A DNA stretch of 32,522 bases from Sphingomonadales bacterium (GCA_027489295.1 JAIYAA010000065.1:1-32522), one strand, 5' to 3'; numbered from the stretch's first letter, positions 1 to 9,070 are shown. Made by a program: numbers and translations. Notes: generated from the sequence alone by a model not told the origin.

Positions 1-1430
1 AAGCTGGGGCGAATGCCCGCCACGCCGGTCGCGGTGTCGGAGACGCGGCTGTGGAAATAGGTCAGGGAGTCATGGATCAGGCGGCCGCCGGCGATGAAGG
101 TCAGCGCGTCGGTGGCGTGCAGGTTCGCCTCGCCGAACAGCGCGTGGTTCTGCGCGCGGATGCCGTAGTTCGCCACGCCGTTGTTGGTGACCGGAGCACC
201 GCCGATCAGCTGCGTCACGCTGCGCTGGTAGCGCTCGTCGGTATCGGCGGCGAGCAGATAGGCGCCGACGACATAGTCGACTAGCCCGCCCTGCGGCGAG
301 GCGAGGCGGACTTCCTGCGAGAACTGGTCGAAATCCACCGTGCCGTCGTCCCGGCCCTGCGGGAAGCCGGCGGCGAGTACGGCACGCGCGTCCCAGTCCG
401 GCGTCTGGTGGTTCTTCCATTCGCGATAGGCGGTGATCGAGGTCAGCGTGTAGCCGCCGCCCAGCCGCCAATCGAGCGTGATCGATCCGCCATAGTTGCG
501 GTCGCGCACCTCGCTGTCGAAGCTCGTGTTGATCCGCTTGTTGTTCGCAGAGGGCGTGACGCCTTCCTGTGCCAGCAGCCCGGCGAGCGTCGCGTTCGGC
601 GTCACCACGTTGGTGGGATAGGCGACGCGGCTGGAACTGACATAGACGCCCTGTGGCGTATCGTCGCGGTTGTAGAGATAGTCGCCGGCCAGGGTGATCG
701 TCACGTCGTCGTTGGGCCTGGCGACGATCTTGCCGCGCACGCCCCAGCGGTCATAGCCGTTCACCCAGTTGCGCGTGCCGACGTTATAGACGTTGCCGCG
801 ATAGGCCGCGTACAGCCCGCTCAGCGCATAGCCGATGGTGCTGGTGATCGGGCCCGAGACGCTGCCCTTGATGCGGCCTTCGCCGCCTTCGTAATAGCCG
901 CCCTCCAGCGAGCCGGTCTGGGTCTTGGAGGGGGCCTTGGTGACGAGGTTGATCACGCCGGCCGAGGCGTTCTTGCCGAACAGCGTGCCCTGCGGTCCGC
1001 GCAGCACCTCGAGATGGTCGAGATCGAGCAGGTCGAGCGTCGCCTGGCCGGGGCGCACCAGCACCACGCCGTCGATCACCGTAGAAACCGAGCTTTCGAC
1101 GCCTGGCGAGGTGGTGATGGTGCCGACGCCGCGGATGAACACGGTGCGATCCTTGTTCGACTGGCCGTTGCGGAAGTCGACGGTGGGGATGACCGTGGAG
1201 AGGTCCTGCAGCGTATTGAGATTGCGCGAGGCGGCCGCATCGCCGTTCACTACCGACACGGCGATCGGCACGTCCTGTAGATTCTCGTTGCGGAAGCGCG
1301 CGGTGACGACGATGTCGTTCGACTGTGCTGCCGGTGCAGCCGGAGCCGCCGTTTCCTGCGCCTGTGCCAGCGCCGGCTGGACAGTACCCGCCAGCAGACC
1401 CGCCATCATCCATCCGTGCATGCGCCCCAT
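1..1430 (-). CDS. TonB-dependent receptor, N-terminal 476 codons (3' end outside window)
   Basis: An outer-membrane TonB-dependent transporter that reads off the left edge, so the rest of the barrel is not visible. The start at 1430 is chosen because GGAGG lies 5 nt upstream and the protein opens with a signal peptide (residues 1-23, cleavage near ALAQA). A TonB-box-like DIVVTAR follows at about residues 39-45. The plug domain follows, with the conserved LRGPQGTLFGKNASAG stretch and GVINLVTKAPS, which are typical of CirA/FecA-like receptors. It lies 188 bp downstream of the endo-arabinanase gene on the same strand, so it may be the last gene of the arabinan operon or have its own promoter. 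It belongs to a different subgroup from the large receptor at 2764-5616, because it lacks the long VRAS...VDSIVAEDVGKLPD start. Family assignment is firm. The substrate is unknown, and arabinan fragments or a siderophore are both possible. Confidence 0.93.
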   Translation of the reverse strand, partial: MGRMHGWMMAGLLAGTVQPALAQAQETAAPAAPAAQSNDIVVTARFRNENLQDVPIAVSVVNGDAAASRNLNTLQDLSTVIPTVDFRNGQSNKDRTVFIRGVGTITTSPGVESSVSTVIDGVVLVRPGQATLDLLDLDHLEVLRGPQGTLFGKNASAGVINLVTKAPSKTQTGSLEGGYYEGGEGRIKGSVSGPITSTIGYALSGLYAAYRGNVYNVGTRNWVNGYDRWGVRGKIVARPNDDVTITLAGDYLYNRDDTPQGVYVSSSRVAYPTNVVTPNATLAGLLAQEGVTPSANNKRINTSFDSEVRDRNYGGSITLDWRLGGGYTLTSITAYREWKNHQTPDWDARAVLAAGFPQGRDDGTVDFDQFSQEVRLASPQGGLVDYVVGAYLLAADTDERYQRSVTQLIGGAPVTNNGVANYGIRAQNHALFGEANLHATDALTFIAGGRLIHDSLTYFHSRVSDTATGVAGIRPS

Positions 1431-1579
1431 CCGATCCTCCGTAGTTGTTGCGGGGGGTCGTAATTCCGAGTGCTCGACTAGGAAAATAAGCTTTTGCTTG
1501 GGGGTGGGATAGCGCGCCTTCGCGCGAGCGCGGAACCCGTGTCGGCTCGAAGCTTAGCGTCGGATCCTGGCAAGCGGAA

Positions 1580-1604
1580 GCGCGCCGTGCAGGGCCCGGC
1601 GCGC
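1580..1604 (-). terminator. Inverted repeat after the endo-arabinanase stop, possible weak terminator
   Basis: GCGCGCCG at 1580-1587 pairs perfectly with CGGCGCGC at 1597-1604 across a 9-nt loop, about 14 nt after the GH43 stop codon at 1619. On the minus strand it is followed only by TTCCGCTT rather than a T-run. It may therefore attenuate or protect the mRNA end instead of stopping transcription. The rest of the 1431-1618 gap shows a small AAGC-TTTT-GCTT hairpin near 1490 and no convincing promoter. Confidence 0.35.
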
Positions 1605-1618
1605 ATCTTCGGCGTGTC

Positions 1619-2707
1619 TCAGCTCGCCACCGGCCAGCCGTCTGTCGTCCAGGTGAGCTTCTGGATCTGCAGCGTGGGGGCACCGTTCTGCTGCCGGTCA
1701 TAGGCATGGTAGACGATATAGTCGCCGTCGCTCTGCTGCAGGATCGACGCACCGCCGCGGCCGACGAAGCGGCTGCCGTCGCTCTGGCCGTTGGTGAGGA
1801 CGACCGTGCCGCCGCCCTGCAGCATCGCCCGGCCGTCGCGATCGGCATAGGGGCCGTCCGGCGCCACGGCGCGGCCGACGACGGTGTTGTAGGTGCTCGC
1901 CGATCCCTGGCAGCAGGAATCGAACGACACGAACAGATAGTAATAGCTGCCGTGGCGGATGATGTAGGGCGCCTCGATCGCGTCCGGTGCGGGGCGCTGC
2001 GCCAGCGCGCGCGGTGCGGGGTCACCGGCCAGCCGCAGCCCGGTCGCGGGATCGATGCGGATCAGCTTGATGCCCGACCAGAAGCTGCCGAACACCAGCC
2101 AGGAACGGCTGTCCGCGTCCGCAAAGGCCATGGGGTCGATCGCGTTGAAATCGTCCGTCGTCTGCGACTGGATGACGAGGCCCTGGTCTACCCAGTTGGC
2201 GGTCGGTGCCGCCGGATCGATCTTGCTGGCGGTCGCAAGGCCGATGGCCGACAGATTCTTCCCGAAGGTCGAAACGGAGTAATAGAGCCGGTACTGGCTG
2301 CCGACCTTGGAGATGTCCGGCGCCCACATGCCGGTCGCGCCGGGAACGGCGGTGCGGGCCCAGGCGGGCAGCGCGAGGTAGCTGCCGCCGCGCAGCGTCC
2401 AGGCGCGCAGGTCGGGCGAGGTGCGCAGCGCGAGCAGCCCTTCGGGGTCGCCCGCATTGCCGGTGGTGAACAGATAATAGCTGTCGCCGTCCTTGAGGAT
2501 CGACGGATCATGCACCGGGCTGACCGCCCCGCTGAGCGCGATCGACGTCGGCGCGGGGGTAGCGGTGGGAGTCGGCGTGGGGGTTGGGGTCGGGGTGGGC
2601 GTCGGCGTCGGCGTGGGGACCACGACGACGGAGGCGGGCGGCGGACTGTCCTTGCCGCCACAGGCGGAGGCGAGCAGCAGCAACGCGAGCGACGGCATGC
2701 GCTTCAC
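1619..2707 (-). CDS. GH43 endo-alpha-1,5-L-arabinanase, lipoprotein
   Basis: Predicted to cut internal alpha-1,5 links of arabinan (pectin side chains) at the outer membrane. With the GTG start at 2707 the protein has 362 residues. AAGGA lies 7 nt upstream of this start; an in-frame ATG at 2698 is the alternative. A lipoprotein signal ends in LLASAC with Cys16 as the lipidated residue. Gly at +2 and +3 fits outer-membrane sorting. A flexible linker of nine Pro-Thr pairs (31-48) precedes the catalytic domain. GH43 residues are visible: catalytic base Asp67 (HDPSI), modulator Asp191 (NAIDPM) and general acid Glu245 (IEAPY). The Asp191-to-Glu245 spacing of 54 matches characterised arabinanases. 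His334 (YHAYD) fits the metal ligand of this group. The gene starts 56 bp after the large TBDR, so the two are probably co-transcribed. Confidence 0.9.
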   Translation of the reverse strand: MKRMPSLALLLLASACGGKDSPPPASVVVVPTPTPTPTPTPTPTPTPTATPAPTSIALSGAVSPVHDPSILKDGDSYYLFTTGNAGDPEGLLALRTSPDLRAWTLRGGSYLALPAWARTAVPGATGMWAPDISKVGSQYRLYYSVSTFGKNLSAIGLATASKIDPAAPTANWVDQGLVIQSQTTDDFNAIDPMAFADADSRSWLVFGSFWSGIKLIRIDPATGLRLAGDPAPRALAQRPAPDAIEAPYIIRHGSYYYLFVSFDSCCQGSASTYNTVVGRAVAPDGPYADRDGRAMLQGGGTVVLTNGQSDGSRFVGRGGASILQQSDGDYIVYHAYDRQQNGAPTLQIQKLTWTTDGWPVAS

Positions 2708-2763
2708 GGGCAATTCCTTCCGAATGCGAAGCGGGCGGACCGTTGGGCCCGCCCGCGCAGAGG

Positions 2764-5616
2764 TCAGTTGAAGCTGTAGCGCGCCCCGATCGCGAAGGTG
2801 CGCGGGATCAGCACCGTGCCGAGGTTGAAGCGATCCTTGTCGCCGACACCGCCGAACCGATAATATTCCTGCTGCTTGGTGCGCGTGAGGTTCACCGCGT
2901 CGAAGGTCAGGCCGAGGCGGTTGGTGATGCGGGCGGTCAGCTGCAGGTCGAGGCTGGCTTCCGCCCGCCGCCAGACGCCCAGCGGATTGGCGAACAGTCG
3001 CGCCTCGTTTCGCACCTGCCAGGCGTTGCGATAGACGTAGGACAGCCTCGCCCCGATCGGTCCGTGATCATAGGCGAGGGTGGCGTTATACGAGAAATCG
3101 GACACGCCGAAGAAGCCCGATTGCTGCTCGCCGATCTGCTTGCCCGAATTGTTGTAGATCGGCACGTTCTGGCTGGAATCCAGCACCGTCAGGCTGCCCT
3201 GGAAGCCCAGCCCGTCGAGGAACGAGGGCAGGTAGGTCGGGAAGTAGGTGAGCCCCACTTCCAGGCCCTTCAGCACGCCGTTCGAGGCGTTGGCCGGGCG
3301 GCTGATCACGAAGTTGTTCGTCGCCCCGGCGACAATCCCGTTGTTGGGAATGAATTCCAGCTGGCTGACCGGCACGACCAGTCCCTGGATGTCCCGACGG
3401 AATCCGGTGACGGTGATCGCGCTGTTGCGGCCGAAATACCATTCCAGCGCCGCGTCATAATTCTTCGACGTGGTCGGCTGGAGGCCTGCGGTGCCCGCCG
3501 ATCCGCTGCCATAGCCGACATTGGTGAGGTCGCCGGTCAGCGAATAGTTCGGGTTGATGTCGCCGAAGTTCGGCCGGCGCAGCGTCTCGCCATAGTTGAA
3601 TCGGGCGCGCAGGTTGGGCGTGATCTCGTAGCGCGCGGTGAAGCTGGGCAGGAAGCGGTCCGAACCCGGCGACGCACGCGAGATCGCGCCGTTGTTGAAG
3701 CGATCGACGAACACCGCGTCGGTATCCACCGCGACATAGCGCACGCCGGCCTGCAGGTTGAGCGCGCGGCCGAAGATGGTCAGCTGGCCGTCGGCCTGGA
3801 CATAGGCGGCGGTGGTCTTCTCCTCGACGTCGAACACCCGCGTCATGGTCAGCTGGTCGGAGGTCTTGAGCCCGTAGAGCTTCCGGATCTCGTCGGCATG
3901 GGCATAGTTGTAATAGCCGTTCGCCGTCACCCAGCTGGTCGGCACGTCGCCGCGGCCTTCGAAGAAGTCCGAATTGGTGAAGCTGGCGCCCGCCGGCAGG
4001 CTGGAGAGCGGGCGGCCCAGATTGCCGGCATCGGCGGTACGGATGTCGCTGGAGGCCTTGCGGTCGTCGAAGCGGAAGCCGGCCTTGATCTGGCGCAGGA
4101 AGCCCTCGTCCCAGCCATAATGGCCGTCGAGCATCGCGGTAAACGCGCTGCCCTTGTCGCGATTGGCATTGTCGTAGAGCTGGGCGACGTTCCAGACCTT
4201 GGGGTCGGCCAGCGCTGCGTCATTGTCGAAATGGTAGGACGGGATGCCGCCGCCGGCGTTGAAGTCCGTCGTGATCTTGTTCGCCACCCGATCGGTGCGC
4301 ATCGCGAAGAAGGCGGTCTTGTTCCTGCTGGTCTGGTAGGCGAGGTCGGCAACGATGCCGCCGCGGCTGCCCACATCCCATTTGCCGTTCAGCGCATAGA
4401 CGAAGCTGTCGGTCTGGCTGCGGGTATAGTCGCCGCTGTTGAAGCCGTAGACGCTGTTGGCGACGCGCGACTTCACGATGTTGGTGCCGTCGTACAGCGT
4501 CGGTGCCTGCGGATTGGCCCAGAAGTCGACGAAGCTGAACTGCAGGCTGTTATAGGTCTCGCCGCGGAAGCCGGAATAGAAGACCTCGGCGGTGTAGACC
4601 GAGCTGCTGTTCGGCGCCCACTGAAGCGCGGCATTGGCCGAGGGGCGCTCGCGCTTGCCGTAGAGATCCGAGCTGAACACCGCGTCGCGCGACAGCCAAT
4701 AGGGCGTGGTGATGCCGTTGACCTTCATCGTCGACCCCGCCGCGGTCGGCAGGCCCGATTCGGTACCGACCTGCCAGTCGCCTACGCCCGGCCCGGAGAG
4801 GAACGCGCCGGTCTTGGGGTCGGTCGCCGCCGGGAAGATGCGCTGGAAGCCGGTGAGGCCGGTGCCGGCGGGCGGATTGAGCGTCGCGAACGGCACGAAC
4901 GCACCGGCCGTGGTCGACATGGTGCGGAACTTGGAGCGGGTATAGCTGCCGTTCACCAGCAGACCGACGTCACCGATGCCGGTTTCCCAGCGATCGCTGA
5001 TCAGCAGCGCGGCGTTCGGATTGATCTTGTCGGCTTCCTGGTCATAGATCCCGCGGACCAGCGCGGAGACGGCGAAGCCCTTGAAGTCGAACGGGCGGCG
5101 CGTCACCACATCGACCTGGCCGGCAAGACCGGTCTCGATCTGGTCCGCCGCGCGGGTCTTGTAGACATCGACGCGCTGGATGAGGTTCGCCGAGACGTCC
5201 TGCAGCGAGAAGGACTGGCCGGCCGCGGTGAAGATGTTGCGGCCATTCAGCGTGGTCAGCGCATCGGGCAGGCCGCGGATCTGGATGCCGGCGGCTTCGC
5301 CCTGGCCGCGATCGGTCACCTGGATGCCGGTGACGCGCTGAAGCGCTTCGACCACGTTGTTGTCGGGCAATTTGCCGACATCCTCGGCCACGATCGAGTC
5401 GACGATCTGCGTCGATTGGCGGCGACGGTTGATCGCGCCGACGATCGAGGCGCGCACGCCGGTGACGACGATTTCGTCGGCCACCGGGTCCTGCGGTGCC
5501 CCGGCCTGTTGCTGGGCGTCTCCGCCCGCCACGCGATTCGCCTGGGCCTCCGCCTCACCACTCACGGCGATCGACGCTACGGAAACCGAAGCCAGAAACA
5601 GCAATTTCGATACCAT
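2764..5616 (-). CDS. Large TonB-dependent receptor, probable arabino-oligosaccharide importer
   Basis: A 950-residue outer-membrane TBDR. The start at 5616 is chosen over upstream in-frame codons because GGAGG sits about 8 nt before it and a clean signal peptide follows (residues 1-25, ending AEAQA). The TonB box lies at about 47-53 (DEIVVTG). The plug begins with VDSIVAEDVGKLPD and VVEALQRVTGIQ, features of the large sugar-type receptors of sphingomonads and caulobacters. The protein ends in ...GARYSFN, so the usual terminal aromatic is penultimate. It is followed after 56 bp by the lipoprotein endo-arabinanase, and the exo-acting GH43 lies 292 bp upstream. This context suggests uptake of arabinan oligosaccharides. 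No SusD-like partner is present, as is normal for Proteobacteria. The family is certain; the substrate is inferred from neighbours. Confidence 0.95.
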   Translation of the reverse strand: MVSKLLFLASVSVASIAVSGEAEAQANRVAGGDAQQQAGAPQDPVADEIVVTGVRASIVGAINRRRQSTQIVDSIVAEDVGKLPDNNVVEALQRVTGIQVTDRGQGEAAGIQIRGLPDALTTLNGRNIFTAAGQSFSLQDVSANLIQRVDVYKTRAADQIETGLAGQVDVVTRRPFDFKGFAVSALVRGIYDQEADKINPNAALLISDRWETGIGDVGLLVNGSYTRSKFRTMSTTAGAFVPFATLNPPAGTGLTGFQRIFPAATDPKTGAFLSGPGVGDWQVGTESGLPTAAGSTMKVNGITTPYWLSRDAVFSSDLYGKRERPSANAALQWAPNSSSVYTAEVFYSGFRGETYNSLQFSFVDFWANPQAPTLYDGTNIVKSRVANSVYGFNSGDYTRSQTDSFVYALNGKWDVGSRGGIVADLAYQTSRNKTAFFAMRTDRVANKITTDFNAGGGIPSYHFDNDAALADPKVWNVAQLYDNANRDKGSAFTAMLDGHYGWDEGFLRQIKAGFRFDDRKASSDIRTADAGNLGRPLSSLPAGASFTNSDFFEGRGDVPTSWVTANGYYNYAHADEIRKLYGLKTSDQLTMTRVFDVEEKTTAAYVQADGQLTIFGRALNLQAGVRYVAVDTDAVFVDRFNNGAISRASPGSDRFLPSFTARYEITPNLRARFNYGETLRRPNFGDINPNYSLTGDLTNVGYGSGSAGTAGLQPTTSKNYDAALEWYFGRNSAITVTGFRRDIQGLVVPVSQLEFIPNNGIVAGATNNFVISRPANASNGVLKGLEVGLTYFPTYLPSFLDGLGFQGSLTVLDSSQNVPIYNNSGKQIGEQQSGFFGVSDFSYNATLAYDHGPIGARLSYVYRNAWQVRNEARLFANPLGVWRRAEASLDLQLTARITNRLGLTFDAVNLTRTKQQEYYRFGGVGDKDRFNLGTVLIPRTFAIGARYSFN

Positions 5617-5736
5617 CTGGTATCCTCCCCACGACTGAAGGTTAAGAGAGACGGCGCTCTTGCGGCGCTCATTACTCTGACTTTTACGTATCAGGATTGA
5701 TCGAAGCGGCAAGCAGGGTTGACCCCTCCGGGTTCA

Positions 5737-5749
5737 TTAGTCCGGCATA
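5737..5749. promoter_or_regulatory. Candidate operator copy 1 (TTAGTCCGGCATA) upstream of the large TBDR
   Basis: TTAGTCCGGCATA here matches TTAGTCCGACATA at 7033-7045 in 12 of 13 bases. Its nearest edge is about 120 bp upstream of the receptor start, in the 292-bp gap 5617-5908. The half-sites TTAGTC/GACATAA resemble the imperfect palindromes bound by FadR-type GntR regulators; that link is inference. The rest of the gap is AT-richer than the genes, with GTATAC at 5862-5867, and shows no clear -35/-10 pair. Confidence 0.4.
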
Positions 5750-5881
5750 TTTAGGCGGAGTCGTTGCAAATTTGACACATTTGCCGTCGCCAATAGCAGC
5801 GCACCGCCGATCGCTGCGCAGACGCTGCCCGCATCCTCACTTCATTTACCGGAGTAATAAAGTATACGTTTGCCGCGGTCG

Positions 5882-5907
5882 CCGGCGCGGGCATTGGCCT
5901 GCGCCGG
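5882..5907 (-). terminator. Inverted repeat directly after the exo-arabinofuranosidase stop
   Basis: CCGGCGC at 5882-5888 pairs with GCGCCGG at 5901-5907, with a 12-nt loop, immediately after the stop codon at 5909. No T-run follows on the minus strand, so it is at best a weak or Rho-assisted terminator or a 3'-end stabiliser. Confidence 0.3.
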
Positions 5908-5908
5908 G

Positions 5909-6940
5909 TCAGCCCCGGCGCAGCGGCCCGTTTGCCACGGGCGCGCCGAAGATCGGCGTACCATCGGCCGCATAGCGAAAATACTGCATCCGCGTGTGGC
6001 GGTTGGGATCGAACAGCGGGTCGCCCTTGATCTGGTCATAGTCGCGCGCGTGGTAGACCAGCACGTCGCGGCCGCGCTCGTCGACGGTGAAGCTGTTGTG
6101 ACCCGGGCCAAAAATCTTGTGCTCGGTCGAGGTCTGGAACACCGGCACCGGCGATTTCGACCAGTTGGCCGGGTTCGTCAGATCCGCATCGGCGCTGCAG
6201 CTGAGCATCCCCAGGCAGTAGCGCGAATCGGTGGCGCTCGCCGAATAGGTCATGAACAGCTTGCCGTTGCGGGCGAGCACGGCCGGGGCCTCGTTCACCT
6301 TGAACCCGCGGATTTCCCAGTCGAGCGTCGGCACCGACAGGCGCACCGGCTTCGCCGCCAGGGTCAGCGCGGAGGCGAGCGGCGCAAGGTACAGGTTCGA
6401 ATTGGTCTCGATGCCAGGCTCGCGCTGCGCCCAGGCAAGATAGCGGCGGCCCTTGTGGACGAAGCTGGTCGAATCGAGGTTGAAGCTGTCCCACTCGGTC
6501 TTGAGCTGGCCGAGCACGGACCAGCTGCCGGTCATCGGATCCGGCCCGTCGCACACCACCGCATAGGTGCGGATGCGGAACACGTCCTCGCCGCCGCCGC
6601 TGGGGCCGGCGGCGAAATACATCACCCATTTCCCGTCGATGCGGTGCAGCTCCGGTGCCCAGAGAAAGCCCGACATCGGGCCGCTTGCGAGATGCCGCCA
6701 GAGCACGCGCTCGGGGGCGGTCGACAGCCCGGCGAGCGTGCGCGAGCGACGCAGGACCAGCCGGTCATATTCGGGCACCGATCCGGTCATATAGTACCAG
6801 CCATCGGTATGGCGGAACACCTGCGCGTCGGCGCGCTGCCGCACGACGGGGTTCACAATCGTCGGCGTCGCCGCCCGGCTGATCGCGGGGGCCGCCGAAG
6901 CAGCTGCGGCACCGGCCAGGAAAAAGCGTCGGGTAAGCAT
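5909..6940 (-). CDS. GH43 exo-alpha-L-arabinofuranosidase-like enzyme with Tat signal
   Basis: Predicted to release arabinose from arabino-oligosaccharides in the periplasm. The start at 6940 gives 343 residues and has GGAGG 5 nt upstream. The N-terminus carries a twin-arginine signal (TRRFFLAG, residues 3-10), so the protein is probably exported folded. GH43 residues are visible: base Asp38 (QRADAQ), modulator Asp156 (FNLDST), acid Glu217 (VNEAPA) and His297 (VYHARD). The VVRQRADAQVFRHTDG start and the SVPEYDR motif at 54-60 resemble the exo-1,5-arabinofuranosidases of Streptomyces (GH43 subfamily 26). The Asp156-to-Glu217 spacing of 61 fits that group. It lies between the chemoreceptor and the large TBDR, with its own 150-bp upstream region carrying the shared operator-like motif. 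The subfamily is recalled from motif similarity and has not been searched. Confidence 0.85.
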   Translation of the reverse strand: MLTRRFFLAGAAAASAAPAISRAATPTIVNPVVRQRADAQVFRHTDGWYYMTGSVPEYDRLVLRRSRTLAGLSTAPERVLWRHLASGPMSGFLWAPELHRIDGKWVMYFAAGPSGGGEDVFRIRTYAVVCDGPDPMTGSWSVLGQLKTEWDSFNLDSTSFVHKGRRYLAWAQREPGIETNSNLYLAPLASALTLAAKPVRLSVPTLDWEIRGFKVNEAPAVLARNGKLFMTYSASATDSRYCLGMLSCSADADLTNPANWSKSPVPVFQTSTEHKIFGPGHNSFTVDERGRDVLVYHARDYDQIKGDPLFDPNRHTRMQYFRYAADGTPIFGAPVANGPLRRG

Positions 6941-7032
6941 CAGGTCCTCCACCATGATCGTCCGTCTGCTGCACCAGCAGGGCCACGCTTTTGCAGCGCC
7001 CGGCTCGGCAAGCGACAGGTCGTTGTGATGCT

Positions 7033-7045
7033 TTAGTCCGACATA
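7033..7045. promoter_or_regulatory. Candidate operator copy 2 (TTAGTCCGACATA) upstream of the GH43 exo-enzyme
   Basis: TTAGTCCGACATA, followed by ACTGGAGGAG, sits about 92 bp upstream of the start at 6940, in the 150-bp gap to the chemoreceptor gene. It is the closer of the two copies to a palindrome (TTAGTC-C-GACATAA). Same orientation and similar distance to the start codon as copy 1 support a shared regulator of the arabinan genes. Confidence 0.4.
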
Positions 7046-7090
7046 ACTGGAGGAGCGTCAAGGCGGCGGGATGCGTCCGCCGCGCGCGCG

Positions 7091-8632
7091 TCAGTGGACA
7101 GCCTCCGCGATGCGGGCTGTCCGGGCGCCGGTCGCCGAACCGGCGCGGAAGTGGCTTGCCTTGTCGTTCAGCGTCGCGACCTGCGCGGCCAGCTGGCGCG
7201 CGGCGACCGAGGTCTGTTCCACCATCGTGGCATTCTGCTGCATCGATCGATCCATGGTGGAAAGCGTGGCGCTGACCGTGTTGACCGCCCGGGATTGCGA
7301 CTGGCTGGCCGATGCCATCTCGGTCAGGGCAGCGCGTACCTCTTCCACGTCGCCGGCGATATCGGTGAGCGCAACGTCCACCCGCTCGACCATGCCGACC
7401 GCTTCCTCGACCTGAAGCTGGGTCGAGGTCAGCTGATCGCGCGCCCTCCCGGCTTCCTCCTCGGCACGCATTGCCAGCGCCGAGACGAGATCGGCGACGA
7501 CGGCAAAGCCGCGCCCGGCTTCGCCCGCGCGGCCGGCCTCGACCGCGGCGTTCATGGCGAGAACGCGGGTCTGGAAGGCGATCTTGTCGAGGCCTTCGAT
7601 CACGCTGTCGATGCCCTTCGCGCTTTCGTGCACGCGGCCCATCGCGCCGACGGCGGCGCTTGCCGCGGATCGTCCGGTCTGCACGGTCGACACGGCATCA
7701 TTGGCGCGGGAGACCGTGCGGCCGGCCGCTTCCGCGGTGGTCAGCAGGCGCTGGTCGATCTGGTCCACGGCGCCGCTGGTTTCGGCGAGCGCGGAGGTGT
7801 CGGCGCTGGTGCGCCGAGTCAGGTCTTCGGCCACCTGGACGATGTCGGCCGAACCCCGGCGGATCGCCGCCGCGCTGTCGTGGATGGCAGCCAGCAGTGT
7901 GCGGAGCTGCTGCAGCGTGGCATCGAACGCCCGCTCCAGCGGGAGGTAGGCGGCGGGCAGCCGTCCCTCCAGCGACTGGGCGAGATCGCCGTCGGCCAAC
8001 GCGGTAAGGCTATCGCTGAGGGTCGCGACGATCGCTTCGAGTTCCTGTGCCTGGCGCTGGCGCTGTTCGGCGGTCGCTGCCTCGGCATCGATTCGCTGGC
8101 GGCTTTCGGAATCGAGCGCGCCGAGCAGGTTGGTGATGCTGCCCGCCAGCACGATCAGCGCGCCGGCCTGCGCCAGGAGGATGACCGCGTGCAGCACAAT
8201 GCGGGGCAGGCCGCCGCCATTGGTGAACACCCAGTCGGGAATGATCAGTCCGAACAGCAGATGGTGCACCGCCACCACCAGCGTGCCGCCGATCAACGCG
8301 CGGGCGTCGCACAGCACCGTGCTTGCCGCCAGCGCGGCGAAGAAGATCATGTGCAGATCCGGTTGCCAGGGCTGCCCCCGGAACAGGACGAGCAGCAAGG
8401 CGGGCTGGGCGACGATGGTCATCGTCACGATCAGCCGCGCATGCGGGTCCGTCGCGCCACGCGTTGCAAGATAGAGCGGATAGGCCGCCATCACGATCGC
8501 GACGCCGGCGAGCGACCATTGCGCCGTCAGCAGCCCGCCCGCGACGCCGGTGATGGCGAGGGCCGCCATCAACGCGGCCAGCAGCCGCATGCCGGTAAGC
8601 CGCAGCGCATCTAGAGAGAGGCCCGTCATCAT
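7091..8632 (-). CDS. Methyl-accepting chemotaxis protein with six-helix membrane sensor domain
   Basis: A 513-residue chemoreceptor signalling to CheA/CheW. The start ATG at 8632 overlaps the stop of the upstream small gene (ATGA, 4-bp overlap), indicating translational coupling. Residues about 15-170 form six hydrophobic segments joined by short loops. There is no periplasmic ligand domain, so sensing must occur in or at the membrane. Histidines in or next to these helices (His94 in PDLHM, His123-His124 in AVHHLLF, His148 in VLHAV) could bind a cofactor or metal. A linker (about 175-250) leads to the cytoplasmic signalling hairpin. Its tip region (about 351-381) contains [20 protein letters not shown] and [11 protein letters not shown], close to the family consensus. 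No CheR/CheB pentapeptide is visible at the C-terminus. The location within the arabinan genes suggests, but does not prove, a role in finding that substrate. Confidence 0.9.
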   Translation of the reverse strand: MMTGLSLDALRLTGMRLLAALMAALAITGVAGGLLTAQWSLAGVAIVMAAYPLYLATRGATDPHARLIVTMTIVAQPALLLVLFRGQPWQPDLHMIFFAALAASTVLCDARALIGGTLVVAVHHLLFGLIIPDWVFTNGGGLPRIVLHAVILLAQAGALIVLAGSITNLLGALDSESRQRIDAEAATAEQRQRQAQELEAIVATLSDSLTALADGDLAQSLEGRLPAAYLPLERAFDATLQQLRTLLAAIHDSAAAIRRGSADIVQVAEDLTRRTSADTSALAETSGAVDQIDQRLLTTAEAAGRTVSRANDAVSTVQTGRSAASAAVGAMGRVHESAKGIDSVIEGLDKIAFQTRVLAMNAAVEAGRAGEAGRGFAVVADLVSALAMRAEEEAGRARDQLTSTQLQVEEAVGMVERVDVALTDIAGDVEEVRAALTEMASASQSQSRAVNTVSATLSTMDRSMQQNATMVEQTSVAARQLAAQVATLNDKASHFRAGSATGARTARIAEAVH

Positions 8633-8964
8633 TTTCCCAGGGGTTCGAGGGAGCCGCAAAAGGCGGGCAGTCCGTTCAGCACCAGAATGCCGCGCGACAG
8701 CATCGGCGCCAGAAGGCGCCTGCGCTCGCCGGCGACGATCCGGGATCCCCGCACGGCGCCCATGCCCACCACCAGGGCGCCGGAGCGCTCTGCGACATCG
8801 CCAAGCGCAGCCGCGCCGTTCGACGTCAGCGGTACCAGCAGCATCGTGCCGCGCTCCGGTGGCACCAGCCCGATCAGGCCGATGCACAACAACAGCCCCG
8901 TCTGTGCGAGCAGCGCAAGCGGGGTGGGCATTCGCAATCCGGAGGATCGGCGAAGGATATGCAT
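8629..8964 (-). CDS. Small membrane-anchored protein of unknown function, coupled to the chemoreceptor
   Basis: I do not recognise a named family. With the ATG at 8964 it has 111 residues; an in-frame ATG at 8931 would give 100, and neither has a strong ribosome binding site. A basic N-terminus is followed by one hydrophobic segment (about 15-32, [19 protein letters not shown]). This predicts a signal anchor with the remainder in the periplasm. The exported part alternates strand-like and helix-like stretches ([44 protein letters not shown]), consistent with a small alpha/beta fold, and has one Cys near the C-terminus. Its stop overlaps the chemoreceptor start by 4 bp, so the two proteins are made together. 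The simplest guess is an accessory subunit for a receptor that lacks a ligand domain. This is inference. Confidence 0.65.
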   Translation of the reverse strand: MHILRRSSGLRMPTPLALLAQTGLLLCIGLIGLVPPERGTMLLVPLTSNGAAALGDVAERSGALVVGMGAVRGSRIVAGERRRLLAPMLSRGILVLNGLPAFCGSLEPLGK

Positions 8965-9070
8965 ATGCCTATCTAGACGCCTGCCGCGTACCCGGGGCAC
9001 GACCGACCCTGTACCTTGGGGAAGGTTGGCGCCCTACGGCGTTCAGGAATTGAGAGAACTTCGCGCGGGC

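Noticed and set aside
2540..2625. Tandem GT-rich repeat resembling a VNTR or regulatory repeat
   Set aside because: It encodes the Pro-Thr linker of the arabinanase lipoprotein with mixed synonymous codons, so protein-level selection explains it, though length variation between strains is possible.
2584..5700. A 1000-codon open frame on the plus strand opposite the large TBDR
   Set aside because: Its protein is rich in Arg, Ala, Gly and Val without any fold-like pattern, has no ribosome binding site, and mirrors the GC-rich codon positions of the real receptor gene on the minus strand.
7094..8614. A 506-codon plus-strand frame opposite the chemoreceptor
   Set aside because: No signal, membrane or domain pattern, and the minus strand encodes a chemoreceptor with consensus signalling tip.
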